Shown here piece after piece: positions 7,416 to 16,118 of a stretch of 38,024 bases of DNA (positions are counted from its first letter, which is position 1; each line of letters opens with the position of its first letter). The notes under the pieces are model-generated. The model was given only the letters and a program-made list of their open reading frames with translations, was not told the DNA's origin and ran no database searches. A program made the translations under genes and the position numbers. The stretch comes from Methanolinea sp. UBA277 (GTDB lineage: Archaea; Halobacteriota; Methanomicrobia; Methanomicrobiales; Methanospirillaceae). The DNA lies in assembly GCA_002499905.1 (NCBI GenBank), contig DANP01000026.1, positions 1 through 38,024 on the forward strand, read 5' to 3'.

Positions 7416-8774
7416 ATGAGAGAGCCGCCCGTCAAGAAGGTCCTGTACTGGTGCCCCCGCTGCAATGTGCCACTCCTCGGGCGGGGTTGTGCGTGCGGGG
7501 CGGAGGGAGAGCGGATGCCCCTCCTGCGCCCCTATGATGTCCGGCCCGCACTCGGTACTGACCGGAACCTCCTTGCCACCCTCCTTTCAGAACGGTTCGG
7601 GACAGGAGACCTCCCGGAAATTGTCCTCTTCAACAAGACTGGCGGGCTCGACCGGCACGACCTGGTGATCGCCAACGGCGCCCGGTTCGGGTGGCTCTCA
7701 TTCCACCCCTGCGATAAGCGCTGGAGCTTTGTCCCGGAGCTGGAAGCGATGCCCTTCCTGCTCCCCCGGGCCAGGGCCGGGGTCATCGATCTCGAAGCCA
7801 CATACCGGGGGAAAGAGGCGATCGCCGATCGGAGGATCGGAGGAAAACGCCTTCCGGTACGGACGAATATCCCGGATGGCCCGGTGATCGTGCGGTTCCG
7901 CGGCCAGGCCGGAACGGGAATCCTCTCCGGAGGGTACCTGAAGATCCGGAAGCTCGGCAAAGTTCCGGAGAGGGAATACCCCGATCCCGCGTGGGATGTG
8001 GCCGTAGAAAAAAACCGGTATCACCTGAAGAACCTCGAGCGGCATGCCGTGCGGTTCATCCGGCAGCATATGCACGACCGCCCGCGCGTGAATGTCTCCT
8101 TCTCGGGGGGGAAGGACAGCACCGTGGCGTTCGAGCTGGCCCGGAGGGCGGGAGTGACCGAGCACTACTTTGTCGACACCGGGATGGAGTTTCCCGAGAC
8201 GCTCGCGTTCGTGGAGGAGATGGATATCCCGGTGCGGCTCAAAGGCGGGGGCCTCCTCAGCCACATCAGGGAGCGGGGCCTGCCGACCAAGGACAATCGC
8301 TGGTGCTGTGAAATGGTCAAGCTTCGCCCGGTAAAGCAGTGGCTGGCTGAACAGGGGGATTGCGTCACCATCCAGGGGAACCGCTGGTATGAGTCATTCT
8401 CCCGGGCCGGCCTGCCGTCGGTCTGCGAGAACCCGTACCACCCGGGCCAGCTGAACATCTCCCCTATCCGGAACTGGCGGGCGCTCGAGGTCTTCCTGTA
8501 TATCTGGTGGCGGGGTCTCCGGGTCAACCCGCTCTACGAGATGGGATTCGAACGCGTCGGGTGCTGGATGTGTCCGGCAATGCTGGAGAGCGAGTTTGAA
8601 CTGGTCAGGACCATTCACCCGGATCTCCACAGACGCTGGATATCTGTACTGAGAGAACACGCCAGAAAGAGAAGACTCCCACCTGAATACATTTCCTGCG
8701 GGTTGTGGCGCTGGGAGAACCCTCCCCCGAAAATGCGGGAGCTTATCCGGGAGAAGAGGGTACAGGCCGCCTGA
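7416..8774 (+). CDS. PAPS-reductase-like PP-loop protein with zinc ribbon and PUA-like domain
   Basis: About 452 residues. Four cysteines near residues 13, 16, 25 and 27 (CPRC, CAC) form a small zinc ribbon. A region resembling the archaeal PUA-containing N-terminus follows to about residue 185. The PP-loop ATPase domain then starts with SFSGGKDST (about 228-236). It keeps the CC pair (RWCCEMVKLRP, about 297-298) and a CxxC (GCWMC, about 383-386), the spacing class that binds [4Fe-4S] in APS reductases. A further Cys lies in SCGLWRW near the C-terminus. Relatives occur across methanogens, often annotated as phosphoadenosine phosphosulfate reductase, but the PUA and zinc parts suggest an RNA or nucleotide substrate, so the reaction is uncertain. 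A TTG at 7407 would add three residues. It is divergent from purH. Confidence 0.85.
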   Translation: MREPPVKKVLYWCPRCNVPLLGRGCACGAEGERMPLLRPYDVRPALGTDRNLLATLLSERFGTGDLPEIVLFNKTGGLDRHDLVIANGARFGWLSFHPCDKRWSFVPELEAMPFLLPRARAGVIDLEATYRGKEAIADRRIGGKRLPVRTNIPDGPVIVRFRGQAGTGILSGGYLKIRKLGKVPEREYPDPAWDVAVEKNRYHLKNLERHAVRFIRQHMHDRPRVNVSFSGGKDSTVAFELARRAGVTEHYFVDTGMEFPETLAFVEEMDIPVRLKGGGLLSHIRERGLPTKDNRWCCEMVKLRPVKQWLAEQGDCVTIQGNRWYESFSRAGLPSVCENPYHPGQLNISPIRNWRALEVFLYIWWRGLRVNPLYEMGFERVGCWMCPAMLESEFELVRTIHPDLHRRWISVLREHARKRRLPPEYISCGLWRWENPPPKMRELIREKRVQAA

Positions 8775-8892
8775 GAATTGAAATCCTGCCAGCCGCCCGT
8801 AACAATTCTGCACATTTCTCCTCCAATATACTTCCTGAAGAGAAAAACTGCCACGTTCCGGCGGTTTTTCCGGCGTGTAAAGAAGAGAATGA

Positions 8893-8900
8893 TTTTATAG
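8893..8900 (+). promoter_or_regulatory. TATA box of grpE-dnaK-dnaJ
   Basis: TTTTATAG centred about 36 bases ahead of the grpE ATG predicts a start about 8923 and a leader of about nine bases. No Shine-Dalgarno sequence precedes the ATG, which fits a nearly leaderless archaeal transcript. Confidence 0.5.
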
Positions 8901-8931
8901 AACTACAATGCAATAAATATCTGATCGACCT

Positions 8932-9453
8932 ATGGCTCAGGATACAGGGGAGGAATTTAGTGAGTCAGTTCAGGTAAAGAACGATGAATCTTCCCCCGAA
9001 CTGGCATCCCCCTCCCCTGGGGAGCTGCAGAGAGACTACCAGGAGCTGAACGACCGGTTCCTTCGTCTTGCTGCTGATTTTGAGAATTTCCGGAAACGGA
9101 CTGAACGGGACCTCGAAGTCCGGGTCAGGTTTGCCATCGAGGAGTTCGCCATCGAGCTCCTCGAGGTGATTGACAATTTCGAACGGGCCCTGAAAGAAGA
9201 AGACGAAGCAGCAGGGGAAGGGCTGGTCCAGATCCACAAGCTCTTCAGGACCATCCTCGAACGGCATGGCATCCGGCCGCTGGAATCGGTGGGTAAACCG
9301 TTCAACCCTGCCGAACATGAGGCGGTTGTCTCCATCCCCTCCGACTGTGACGAGGGGATCATCGTTGAGGAGTTCTGTCAGGGATACTGCATGCATGATC
9401 GAGTAATACGCTGCGCGAAAGTGGCGGTTTCGAAAGGAAAAGAAGGTGAGTGA
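8932..9453 (+). CDS. grpE: Nucleotide exchange factor GrpE
   Basis: A 173-residue protein. An acidic N-terminus leads into a long coiled coil (residues about 25-75; ELQRDYQELNDRFLRLAADFENFRKR is the hallmark region), followed by the short helical part and a beta-domain with GKPFNPAEHEAV and CDEGIIVEEFCQGY. GrpE releases ADP from DnaK, completing the refolding cycle with DnaJ. The gene is first of three and overlaps the dnaK start by eight bases, so coupling is likely. A TATA box sits upstream with a very short leader. The DnaK system was acquired from bacteria in many mesophilic methanogens; the promoter here looks archaeal. Confidence 0.95.
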   Translation: MAQDTGEEFSESVQVKNDESSPELASPSPGELQRDYQELNDRFLRLAADFENFRKRTERDLEVRVRFAIEEFAIELLEVIDNFERALKEEDEAAGEGLVQIHKLFRTILERHGIRPLESVGKPFNPAEHEAVVSIPSDCDEGIIVEEFCQGYCMHDRVIRCAKVAVSKGKEGE

Positions 9454-11290
9454 TTTGGCAAAAGAAAAAGTGCTCGGCATCGACCTCGGTACCACGTTCT
9501 CCTGCATGGCAATCATGGAGGCAGGAAAACCCATTGTCATCCCGAACGCGGAAGGCGGGAGGACCACCCCGTCAGTTGTCGCATTTACCAGAGACGGGGA
9601 GCGGCTGGTGGGAAGCCTGGCCAAGCGGCAGGCGGTCACCAATCCCATCCGGACCATCCAGTCCATCAAGCGAAGGATGGGCACCTCTGAAAAGGTAACA
9701 ATCGACGACAAGTCCTATACCCCCCAGGAGATCTCGGCGATGATCCTGCAGAAGATGAAGATCGATGCGGAAGCCTATCTCGGGGAGACGATCTCCAAGG
9801 CGGTGATTACGGTCCCCGCCTACTTCAACGATGCCCAGCGGACGGCAACCAAGGATGCCGGGAAGATTGCCGGGCTGGAAGTGCTCAGGATCATCAATGA
9901 ACCCACCGCAAGCGCGCTGGCCTATGGTATTGACAAGGAGCATGATGTGACCGTTCTCGTGTACGACCTCGGTGGCGGGACCTTTGATGTTTCCATCCTG
10001 ACCCTCGGAGACGGGGTCTTTGAGGTGAAGGCGACATCCGGGAACAATCACCTCGGGGGCGACGATTTCGACAGCCGTATCATGAAATGGCTGGTTGAGG
10101 AGTTCAAAAAGAAAGAAGGCGTGGATCTGAAATCCGATCCCATCGCCATGCAGCGGCTCCGGGATGCAGCTGAGAACGCCAAGATCGAGCTCTCCCAGAA
10201 GATGAAGACCACCATCAACCTGCCCTATATCACCTCCACTCCTTCCGGCCCCAAGTTTCTGGATATCGATCTTTCCCGGGCAAAACTCGAACAGCTCATC
10301 GGGGACCTCGTTGAATCCACGGTCCAGCCGGTCAGGCAGGCCCTGGCCGATTCCAAGATGAAACCCGAGCAGATCGATCATGTCCTGCTGGTCGGGGGAT
10401 CGACCCGGGTGCCGCTGGTCCAGGAGACCATCAAGAAGATCCTGGGTAAAGATCCGGACAAGGGGATCAACCCCGACGAATGTGTTGCTCTCGGAGCCGC
10501 CATCCAGGGAGGGGTTCTCACCGGAGAGACAAAAGACATCGTCCTCCTCGATGTGACGCCGCTCACCCTGGGCATCGAGACGCTCGGCGGAATTGCCACC
10601 AAGCTCATCGAGCGGAACACGACTATCCCCACCCGGAAAAGCCAGATTTTCAGTACTGCCGCAGACAGCCAGACCAGTGTCGAGATCCACGTGGTCCAGG
10701 GAGAGCGTGCCCTTGCAAAGGACAATTTCACCCTCGGAAGGTTCCAGCTGACCGGTATTCCGCCGGCGCCCCGGGGAGTCCCCCAGATTGAGGTAACCTT
10801 CGATATCGATGCCAACGGCATCATCCATGTGTCGGCAAAGGATCTCGGCACCGGCAATGAGCAGGCTATCACCATCAAAGGAGACAAACGACTCTCCGAA
10901 GATGACATCAAGCGGATGGTAAACGAAGCAAAAAGTTTTGAGTCCGAGGACAAGGGGAAGCGCGAGGAGATCGAGCTTCGGAATATCGCTGACAGCGCGG
11001 TCTTCAATGCCGAGAAGATGCTGAAGGAGAGCAGCGAGAAGATGGAGCCTGCCGATCGGGAGAAGATCCAGAGCGGTATCGACGGGCTGAAAAAAGCGCT
11101 CGAGGCCGATAGTACCGAGGAGATCAAAAAGCAGATGGAGGTACTCACCGAGGCGGTATACGGAGTGACCACCAGGCTCTACCAGAAGGTGCAGGCAGAA
11201 CAGCAGGCGAAAGCCGGGCAGGAGTCATCCACGGCTGCCGGGAAAGATGACACCGTCGTTGATGCCGATTACACCATGAAAGACGAGTGA
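9446..11290 (+). CDS. dnaK: Hsp70 chaperone DnaK
   Basis: A 614-residue Hsp70. The ATPase domain shows phosphate loop 1 (GIDLGTTFSCMA), the connect and adenosine segments (NEPTASALAYG, VLVYDLGGGTFDVS) and VLLVGGSTRVP. The linker DIVLLDVTPLTLGIE and the substrate-binding domain (TTIPTRKSQIFSTA) follow, then the helical lid and a short acidic tail. The start is a GTG at 9446 inside the 3' end of grpE; a TTG at 9455 is the alternative. Four bases separate its stop from dnaJ. It works in the cytoplasm with GrpE and DnaJ. The C-terminal tail is acidic (VVDADYTMKDE), similar to bacterial DnaK endings. Confidence 0.97.
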   Translation: MSDLAKEKVLGIDLGTTFSCMAIMEAGKPIVIPNAEGGRTTPSVVAFTRDGERLVGSLAKRQAVTNPIRTIQSIKRRMGTSEKVTIDDKSYTPQEISAMILQKMKIDAEAYLGETISKAVITVPAYFNDAQRTATKDAGKIAGLEVLRIINEPTASALAYGIDKEHDVTVLVYDLGGGTFDVSILTLGDGVFEVKATSGNNHLGGDDFDSRIMKWLVEEFKKKEGVDLKSDPIAMQRLRDAAENAKIELSQKMKTTINLPYITSTPSGPKFLDIDLSRAKLEQLIGDLVESTVQPVRQALADSKMKPEQIDHVLLVGGSTRVPLVQETIKKILGKDPDKGINPDECVALGAAIQGGVLTGETKDIVLLDVTPLTLGIETLGGIATKLIERNTTIPTRKSQIFSTAADSQTSVEIHVVQGERALAKDNFTLGRFQLTGIPPAPRGVPQIEVTFDIDANGIIHVSAKDLGTGNEQAITIKGDKRLSEDDIKRMVNEAKSFESEDKGKREEIELRNIADSAVFNAEKMLKESSEKMEPADREKIQSGIDGLKKALEADSTEEIKKQMEVLTEAVYGVTTRLYQKVQAEQQAKAGQESSTAAGKDDTVVDADYTMKDE

Positions 11291-11294
11291 GCCG

Positions 11295-12419
11295 ATGGCC
11301 ACGGGAGACTACTACGAGATCCTGGGGATCCCGAAGAATGCCGATGAGAAGGAGATAAAGAAGGCCTACCGCACCCTCGCCCGGAAATACCACCCGGACG
11401 TCTGCAAGGAGCCGGGTGCCGAGGAGCGGTTCAAGCAGATCAACGAGGCCTACAGCGTCCTCTCGGACTCCCAGAAGCGGGCCCAGTACGACCACCTCGG
11501 GCATGAGAGCTTTACCCATGCCTCGAAAGGCTCCTACGCGGGAGGAGGCGGTTTCGGGGGATTCTCCACGGATTTCAGCGGTTTCGGGGATATTTTCGAT
11601 TTTTTCGGGGGGGGGTTCGGCGGCCAGCGCCAGACCGCTCCCCGTCCCGGAGCCGATCTCCTGATGCGGCTCCAGATCATTCTCGATGATGCGGTCTTTG
11701 GAACCGACCGGGAGATCGAGGTCTCCCACACCGAACCGTGCTCTGCCTGTGACGGGACCGGGAGTGAGACAAAAAAACGGGTCAGCTGTAAAACCTGCGG
11801 GGGCAGCGGACAGCTCCGCCAGATGAGCCAGACGATATTCGGCCAGTTCGTCAGGATGAGCACCTGCCCGGACTGCCGGGGGCTGGGGAAGGTCCCGGAG
11901 ACGCGGTGCCCTGATTGCCGGGGAGCCGGAGTCACCCAGGTCAGGAGAAAAGTCCAGGTCCACATTCCGGCAGGCATAGATTCGGGGATGCGCCTGCGCA
12001 TGGAAGGGTATGGAGAGGCGGGAGATTTCGGGGCGGAAAACGGGGACCTCTTCATCGAGATCCAGGTAAAACCCCATGACCTGTTCACCCGCCACGGCGA
12101 CAACCTGGAGATGGTGGCCGAGATCACCCCTGCCCAGGCGGTGGCCGGATCGGTCATCACTGTCGAGACTATCGATAAAAAACACGTCGAGCTCACCATC
12201 CCTGCCGGAATCCAGCACGACACCGCCCTGAAGATTCAGGGCGAAGGGGTCAGGAGAAGGGGCAGGCCCGGGGACCTGCTGGTACGGATCAGGATACGGA
12301 TCCCGAAACATCCCTCGCCCGAAGTCAGGGACCTCTACGAAAAGATACTCGAGATTGAGGGATCGCAGGCCGGCCATGAGAAGAAGGGATTCTTCTCCGG
12401 TATCATGGGCAAGAAATAA
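11295..12419 (+). CDS. dnaJ: Hsp40 co-chaperone DnaJ
   Basis: A 374-residue class A DnaJ. The J domain (residues about 5-70) has the HPD tripeptide about 33-35. A Gly/Phe-rich region follows (GGGGFGGFSTDFSGFG). Next is the zinc-binding domain with four CxxCxGxG repeats (CSACDGTG, CKTCGGSG, CPDCRGLG, CPDCRGAG), then the C-terminal beta-domains with the VHIPAGIDSGMRLR segment. It delivers unfolded proteins to DnaK and stimulates its ATPase. It starts four bases after the dnaK stop and ends the operon, with T6 directly after its stop. All expected residues are present. Confidence 0.96.
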   Translation: MATGDYYEILGIPKNADEKEIKKAYRTLARKYHPDVCKEPGAEERFKQINEAYSVLSDSQKRAQYDHLGHESFTHASKGSYAGGGGFGGFSTDFSGFGDIFDFFGGGFGGQRQTAPRPGADLLMRLQIILDDAVFGTDREIEVSHTEPCSACDGTGSETKKRVSCKTCGGSGQLRQMSQTIFGQFVRMSTCPDCRGLGKVPETRCPDCRGAGVTQVRRKVQVHIPAGIDSGMRLRMEGYGEAGDFGAENGDLFIEIQVKPHDLFTRHGDNLEMVAEITPAQAVAGSVITVETIDKKHVELTIPAGIQHDTALKIQGEGVRRRGRPGDLLVRIRIRIPKHPSPEVRDLYEKILEIEGSQAGHEKKGFFSGIMGKK

Positions 12420-12420
12420 C

Positions 12421-12426
12421 TTTTTT
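12421..12426 (+). terminator. T-run after dnaJ
   Basis: T6 starts one base after the dnaJ stop codon, a likely archaeal terminator for the chaperone operon. The rest of the roughly 290-base gap to the next gene shows GC-rich short repeats and no convincing gene. Confidence 0.4.
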
Positions 12427-12679
12427 CCGTGACATTTCCCGGTATCCCGGTTTTTTGGACTCTCTCCCGAACCGAGGCACGGGCCCGGGAAACGAGCCCG
12501 CGGAAAACCGGGCAACTGTGGATTTTGAACACGATCATCCGCAGACCGCACCGGGCCGCAGCACGGGTGCGATCTCCCTGAGATGGATCGGGCGCTGCTC
12601 TCATGAAGACAACAAAACCGGGCTCACTGAACCGGTATCCTGCCGTTCCCGGTCCATGCTCCTCCTGCCTCCGTCACTA

Positions 12680-12693
12680 GCTATTTGGATAGC
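12680..12693 (+). promoter_or_regulatory. TATA-like palindrome before Trm-G10 gene
   Basis: GCTAT-TTGG-ATAGC is a perfect 5-base inverted repeat around a 4-base centre, centred 26 bases ahead of the ATG at 12713. That is the right distance for a TATA element of a leaderless transcript. Its symmetry may be chance. Confidence 0.3.
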
Positions 12694-12712
12694 ATCTCCC
12701 ACTCTATATGGA

Positions 12713-13669
12713 ATGAAGCTTATTGCCGAGCTCTCCGGCGAGCACCCCGGGCTGCCGTTCGCGGAACTGGAACTGATCGGTCGGGTTGTCGAGCGGAGAC
12801 CCCAGGTCGCGGTGGTGGACTGCCGGTTCCCGGGAGAAATCGACCGGCTCTCCCTCACCCATGCCGTTCTGGAGTACCTCGGCGAATGCGAGGCCGATTA
12901 CGGCTCTTTTACCGATCTGCTCAGGGATCTGGCAATGAGCGCCGATGGCACCTATGCCGCCCGGGTGAAGAAGATTGAGGGATCGGCCCTGGCCGCACCG
13001 GTCCCGGAGCTCGAACGCCTGATGGGCTCTCTGATCCTGGGGAAGGTGCGGCTGATTGACCCGGACAGCGAATACCGGGCGGTATGCTCGGGCGACCGGT
13101 GCTACCTCGGCAGGCTGGTGAGGCGGATCGACCGTGGATCCTATGAGATTCGCAGGCCGGGAAGCCGGGCGTTCTTCCATCCCGGGGTCATGATGCCCCG
13201 GATGGCCCGGGCGCTGGTCAACATCTCCCTCGTCCGCAGGGGGGAGGTCCTGCTCGATCCCTTCTGCGGGACCGGGGGAATGGTTCTCGAGGCAGAACTG
13301 GTCGGTGCACAGGGAATAGGGAGCGATATTGACCCGTTCATGGTGTCCGGGAGCAGGAGGAATGTACCGGAGGGATTTTTTTTCCGGGCCAATGCCACCG
13401 CACTCCCTCTCCGGAACTCAAGCATCCATGCAGTGGCAACCGACCTGCCCTACGGCCAGTCAGTCTCTATCGCCGCCGGAAGTCTTGATATCCTGTACAC
13501 GGAGGCGCTGGAGGAGATACGGCGCGTGCTCATGCCCGGGAGGAGGGCGGTGGTGGTCACCCACCGGGATATCTCCCGGCATGCCGGTGACGTGATGGAG
13601 ATCGTGGCCTCCTATTCGCAGCGGGTTCACCGGAGCCTGACCCGGAGAATGCTGGTGCTCGGGAAATGA
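12713..13669 (+). CDS. tRNA (guanine-10-N2) methyltransferase, Trm-G10 / Trm11 family
   Basis: About 318 residues from ATG 12713, where the family-like sequence KLIAELSGEHPGLPFAELE begins. The open frame extends upstream to 12455, but that part is low-complexity and lacks homology. The N-terminal half is a THUMP-type RNA-binding region. The C-terminal half is a Rossmann methyltransferase with FFHPGVMMPRMAR, DPFCGTGGMVLEAEL (SAM binding, about residue 181) and TDLPYG (about 242), a variant of the N/DPPY amino-methyltransferase motif with Leu for the first Pro. Archaeal members make N2-methyl or dimethylguanosine at tRNA position 10. It lies ten bases ahead of an unrelated open frame and probably has its own promoter. 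Confidence 0.85.
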   Translation: MKLIAELSGEHPGLPFAELELIGRVVERRPQVAVVDCRFPGEIDRLSLTHAVLEYLGECEADYGSFTDLLRDLAMSADGTYAARVKKIEGSALAAPVPELERLMGSLILGKVRLIDPDSEYRAVCSGDRCYLGRLVRRIDRGSYEIRRPGSRAFFHPGVMMPRMARALVNISLVRRGEVLLDPFCGTGGMVLEAELVGAQGIGSDIDPFMVSGSRRNVPEGFFFRANATALPLRNSSIHAVATDLPYGQSVSIAAGSLDILYTEALEEIRRVLMPGRRAVVVTHRDISRHAGDVMEIVASYSQRVHRSLTRRMLVLGK

Positions 13670-13726
13670 CCCGTCAGCCATGGATCCTCAAAAGAATAAA
13701 AGAGGAACAGTGCACAAACACTATGA

Positions 13727-13738
13727 GAGGATTAAATC
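13727..13738 (+). promoter_or_regulatory. Possible TATA box for PP2C gene
   Basis: GGATTAAATCAT centred about 25 bases before the ATG at 13758 would give a leaderless transcript, supporting that ATG over the upstream one at 13680. Confidence 0.35.
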
Positions 13739-13757
13739 ATCCCGGAGCAGACACCGC

Positions 13758-14513
13758 ATGGAAAGGCAGTTGTTCCATGCCTGCAGCCGGTCTGTTGCCG
13801 GCATCAGGCCAGTGAATGAGGATGCCTGCGGAGTGAGCCGGATCACCCACCCCTCGGAAACGATCCTGCTGCTCGCTGTCGCAGACGGACTTGGCGGGCA
13901 CCCGGCAGGGGAGGTGGCAAGCAGGCTCGCGGTCCGGACACTCGGAGAGATCGTGCGCGAACAACTCCCGCTGCTCCGTGAACCCGACCGGGATTCCCTG
14001 ACAGCCCTGATGGAGCTGGCCTTCCGGGAGACGAACCTGCGGGTCATCTCCGGCTCGGAACAGGAGGAAGCGTGGCGGGGAATGGGGACTACCCTCGTCG
14101 CAGCGCTGATCACCGGGGCAGACGACTGCATCATCGGGAATGTCGGCGACAGCCGGGCCTACCGCATCGGTGAGCAGCTGGAACGGCTGACCCGGGATCA
14201 CTCACGGGTCCAGGAGCTCGTGGAGGAGGGTTTTCTCAACCCCCACGAGGCGGAACGCCACCCGCTCAAGAATATCGTGACCCGCATCATCGGGCGTGAA
14301 GGGGACCGGGCAGAAATTACCAGCTGCCGGCTCGGAAATGCCCGGATCCTGCTCTGCTCGGATGGCCTGCTCGACGGTCTGACGGAACAGGAAATCCTGG
14401 CCGTGGTCGCAGAACAGAAGTACCCTGCCTCCTGTGACGCGCTCATCGAGGCGGCGCGGGCGAGAAGCAGGGATAATATCACGGTGGTTGTTGCCGGGCG
14501 GTCCGGTACCTGA
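13758..14513 (+). CDS. PP2C-family serine/threonine phosphatase
   Basis: About 251 residues from ATG 13758. It has the full set of PP2C metal-binding motifs: RPVNEDACG near the N-terminus, VADGLGGHPAGEVAS (Asp-Gly for Mn/Mg), GMGTTL, GNVGDSRAY, LTRDHS, CSDGLLD and a final RDNITVVV. These enzymes remove phosphate from Ser/Thr residues in the cytoplasm. The upstream ATG at 13680 would add 26 basic residues without homology and leave the putative TATA box inside the gene, so I prefer 13758. No Ser/Thr kinase or FHA protein lies in this window. It converges on the DUF169 gene with only nine bases between stops. Confidence 0.9.
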   Translation: MERQLFHACSRSVAGIRPVNEDACGVSRITHPSETILLLAVADGLGGHPAGEVASRLAVRTLGEIVREQLPLLREPDRDSLTALMELAFRETNLRVISGSEQEEAWRGMGTTLVAALITGADDCIIGNVGDSRAYRIGEQLERLTRDHSRVQELVEEGFLNPHEAERHPLKNIVTRIIGREGDRAEITSCRLGNARILLCSDGLLDGLTEQEILAVVAEQKYPASCDALIEAARARSRDNITVVVAGRSGT

Positions 14514-14522
14514 AAAGAGGAA

Positions 14523-15239
14523 TTATTTTTTCGATCCTGGCGCCTGGGTTACGGTCTGTACCGCCTGGACCAGTTCAGTGAGGAGCTCGGCCGGGAACGC
14601 CATCACCATCTCATCGTCCCCGATGCCCGAGAACTTCCGGGAGCCGTCGCAGCCCAGGGAGTAGTTGGGCCTGCCGGAGAGGTAGGTCTGTGCGGTGGCG
14701 TCGGCACAGATCGACTGGATTCCGGAAAATTCGGAGTTGATCCTCCCTCCCAGCCGGAAGAGCGTCGCCTGGGCGAGCTTGAGCATCACCCGTGGGGGTG
14801 CGACGATGAGCACCACGTGGGGGACGAATGGCGCTTTCTCCAGCGGAGCATAGAGAGTTGCATAGGTGGACCCGGATTCAAGATGCGGAATCCTGTCGAT
14901 GGTCCGCTTGCAGGCCGGGGCACTCTCGAATTTCCCGAGTTTGAAATAGAAGTCTCCGGTCTTCAGACTTTCCGTTATTTCCCGCAGACCGAGTGCCCAG
15001 GCACCACCGAAACATTCATGGTTTTCACTGGTTGCATAGAAGATCTTTCCTTCTTTGCGTGCCATGCTCACCATCTGGCAGTGCCGGACCGTCTTGTCCA
15101 GTTTTTCCATTCCGCCGGGTATATCATCTTTTGTATGGGCAAGCCGGAGAGCAACCGGGGAAGATTTCAGGCCAAGCGAGGTCCTGAGTTCTTCCGATGC
15201 CCCGGCATAATCAATTTTCTGTATCATGCTTTCCTGCAC
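14523..15239 (-). CDS. DUF169 family protein
   Basis: A 238-residue soluble protein. The LRTSLGLKSSPVALRL opening, the RHCQMVSMARKEGKIFY segment, the conserved HECFGGAWALGL cysteine/glycine motif and the C-terminal SLGCDGSRKFSGIGDDEM motif match the DUF169 (COG2043) family as I remember it. Function is unknown. Its spaced conserved cysteines (CQM, ECFGG, ACK, ICAD, GCDG) make a metal or cofactor site plausible, but this is inference. The GTG start at 15239 is preceded by GAGGTGAT at suitable spacing, a strong ribosome binding site. Downstream of NAD kinase by about 60 bases on the same strand, it may share that transcript. Confidence 0.85.
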   Translation of the reverse strand: MQESMIQKIDYAGASEELRTSLGLKSSPVALRLAHTKDDIPGGMEKLDKTVRHCQMVSMARKEGKIFYATSENHECFGGAWALGLREITESLKTGDFYFKLGKFESAPACKRTIDRIPHLESGSTYATLYAPLEKAPFVPHVVLIVAPPRVMLKLAQATLFRLGGRINSEFSGIQSICADATAQTYLSGRPNYSLGCDGSRKFSGIGDDEMVMAFPAELLTELVQAVQTVTQAPGSKK

Positions 15240-15299
15240 AGTACATCACCTCTGTTTGCACCGATCTTGTGCAGAGATCTGATAAAATCGCCCATCCTG

Positions 15300-16112
15300 T
15301 CAAAGCCGCCGGAGTTTCTGATCGACCTTTTCAAAGAAATTGCGTCCGATGTCCACGATGAGTGCAGGATCACGTGATTTTCTGACAACGATGGTTGCCT
15401 TCGTGCCAAGACCTATACTCTTCTGCCCGTCGATGACCATGGTTGCCGGTTTCGCACTCTCCAGCCGTATCTCGAGGCTGCGGTCGCTACTGATGACGTG
15501 GGGGCGGGAGGAGAGCATGTAGGGGGCGAGCGGCACAAGGAGTGCCCCCTCGATCCGGGGATCGACAATCGGGCCGCCGGCGCTCATCGCGTAGGCGGTT
15601 GAACCGGTCGGGGTGCTGATGAGGAGCCCGTCTGCCCTGAAGTGCTCGGAGAGGACGCCGTCGATGATAACTCCGAAGGAGAGCATCTTTGCCGGCCGGC
15701 TGGTCACCACCACCACCTCGTTCAGGGCATCGCCGGCGTGCCTTCCTTCGACCGAGAACGAGAGCCGCATTCTCCGCTCGACGGAAAATCCGTCCGAAAT
15801 GGCAAGGAGGACATCGCCAGCCTCACCGGCTTCCACATCGGCGAGGAACCCGACCTCCCCCCAGTTGATGCCGATGACCGGGAGCTGCCGGGTCATCTTC
15901 TGCACGGTGAGCAGGATGGTGCCGTCGCCTCCGACAATGACCACCAGGTCGGGATCTGCACCCGCGAGGGCGATACCGGGAATGCCGAGGGCAGTCGCAG
16001 TCTCTTCTTCAAAGGAGACCCTGTGCCCCGCCTCCTTCAGCCTCGTCCCGAGGGACTCCGTAAAGGAGAGCGCATCCCGGTTGTCAATCCGCGAAACCAT
16101 CATAAACTTCAT
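15300..16112 (-). CDS. nadK: NAD kinase
   Basis: A 270-residue ATP/polyphosphate-NAD kinase making NADP. The GGDGTIL loop lies at about residue 61, the NE segment is in LNEVVVV, and the glycine-rich STPTGSTAYAMSAGGPIV motif and VIDGQ follow. The length is normal for a stand-alone enzyme. Its start is six bases after the stop of the inositol-monophosphatase-family gene, and the ribosome binding site GAGGTGA overlaps that stop, so the two are translationally coupled. In Methanocaldococcus jannaschii the corresponding activities are fused in one protein (MJ0917, NADP phosphatase/NAD kinase), which makes this pair functionally telling. Confidence 0.95.
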   Translation of the reverse strand: MKFMMVSRIDNRDALSFTESLGTRLKEAGHRVSFEEETATALGIPGIALAGADPDLVVIVGGDGTILLTVQKMTRQLPVIGINWGEVGFLADVEAGEAGDVLLAISDGFSVERRMRLSFSVEGRHAGDALNEVVVVTSRPAKMLSFGVIIDGVLSEHFRADGLLISTPTGSTAYAMSAGGPIVDPRIEGALLVPLAPYMLSSRPHVISSDRSLEIRLESAKPATMVIDGQKSIGLGTKATIVVRKSRDPALIVDIGRNFFEKVDQKLRRL

Positions 16113-16118
16113 GCCATT

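Noticed and set aside
9572..10828. Long open frame opposite dnaK
   Set aside because: A shadow of dnaK; no family features.
11145..12551. Long open frame opposite dnaJ
   Set aside because: A shadow of dnaJ, with low-complexity Pro/Gly-rich sequence.
12455..12712. Upstream extension of the tRNA methyltransferase frame
   Set aside because: Low-complexity sequence with no homology, and it would place a plausible promoter inside the gene; ATG 12713 fits the family start.
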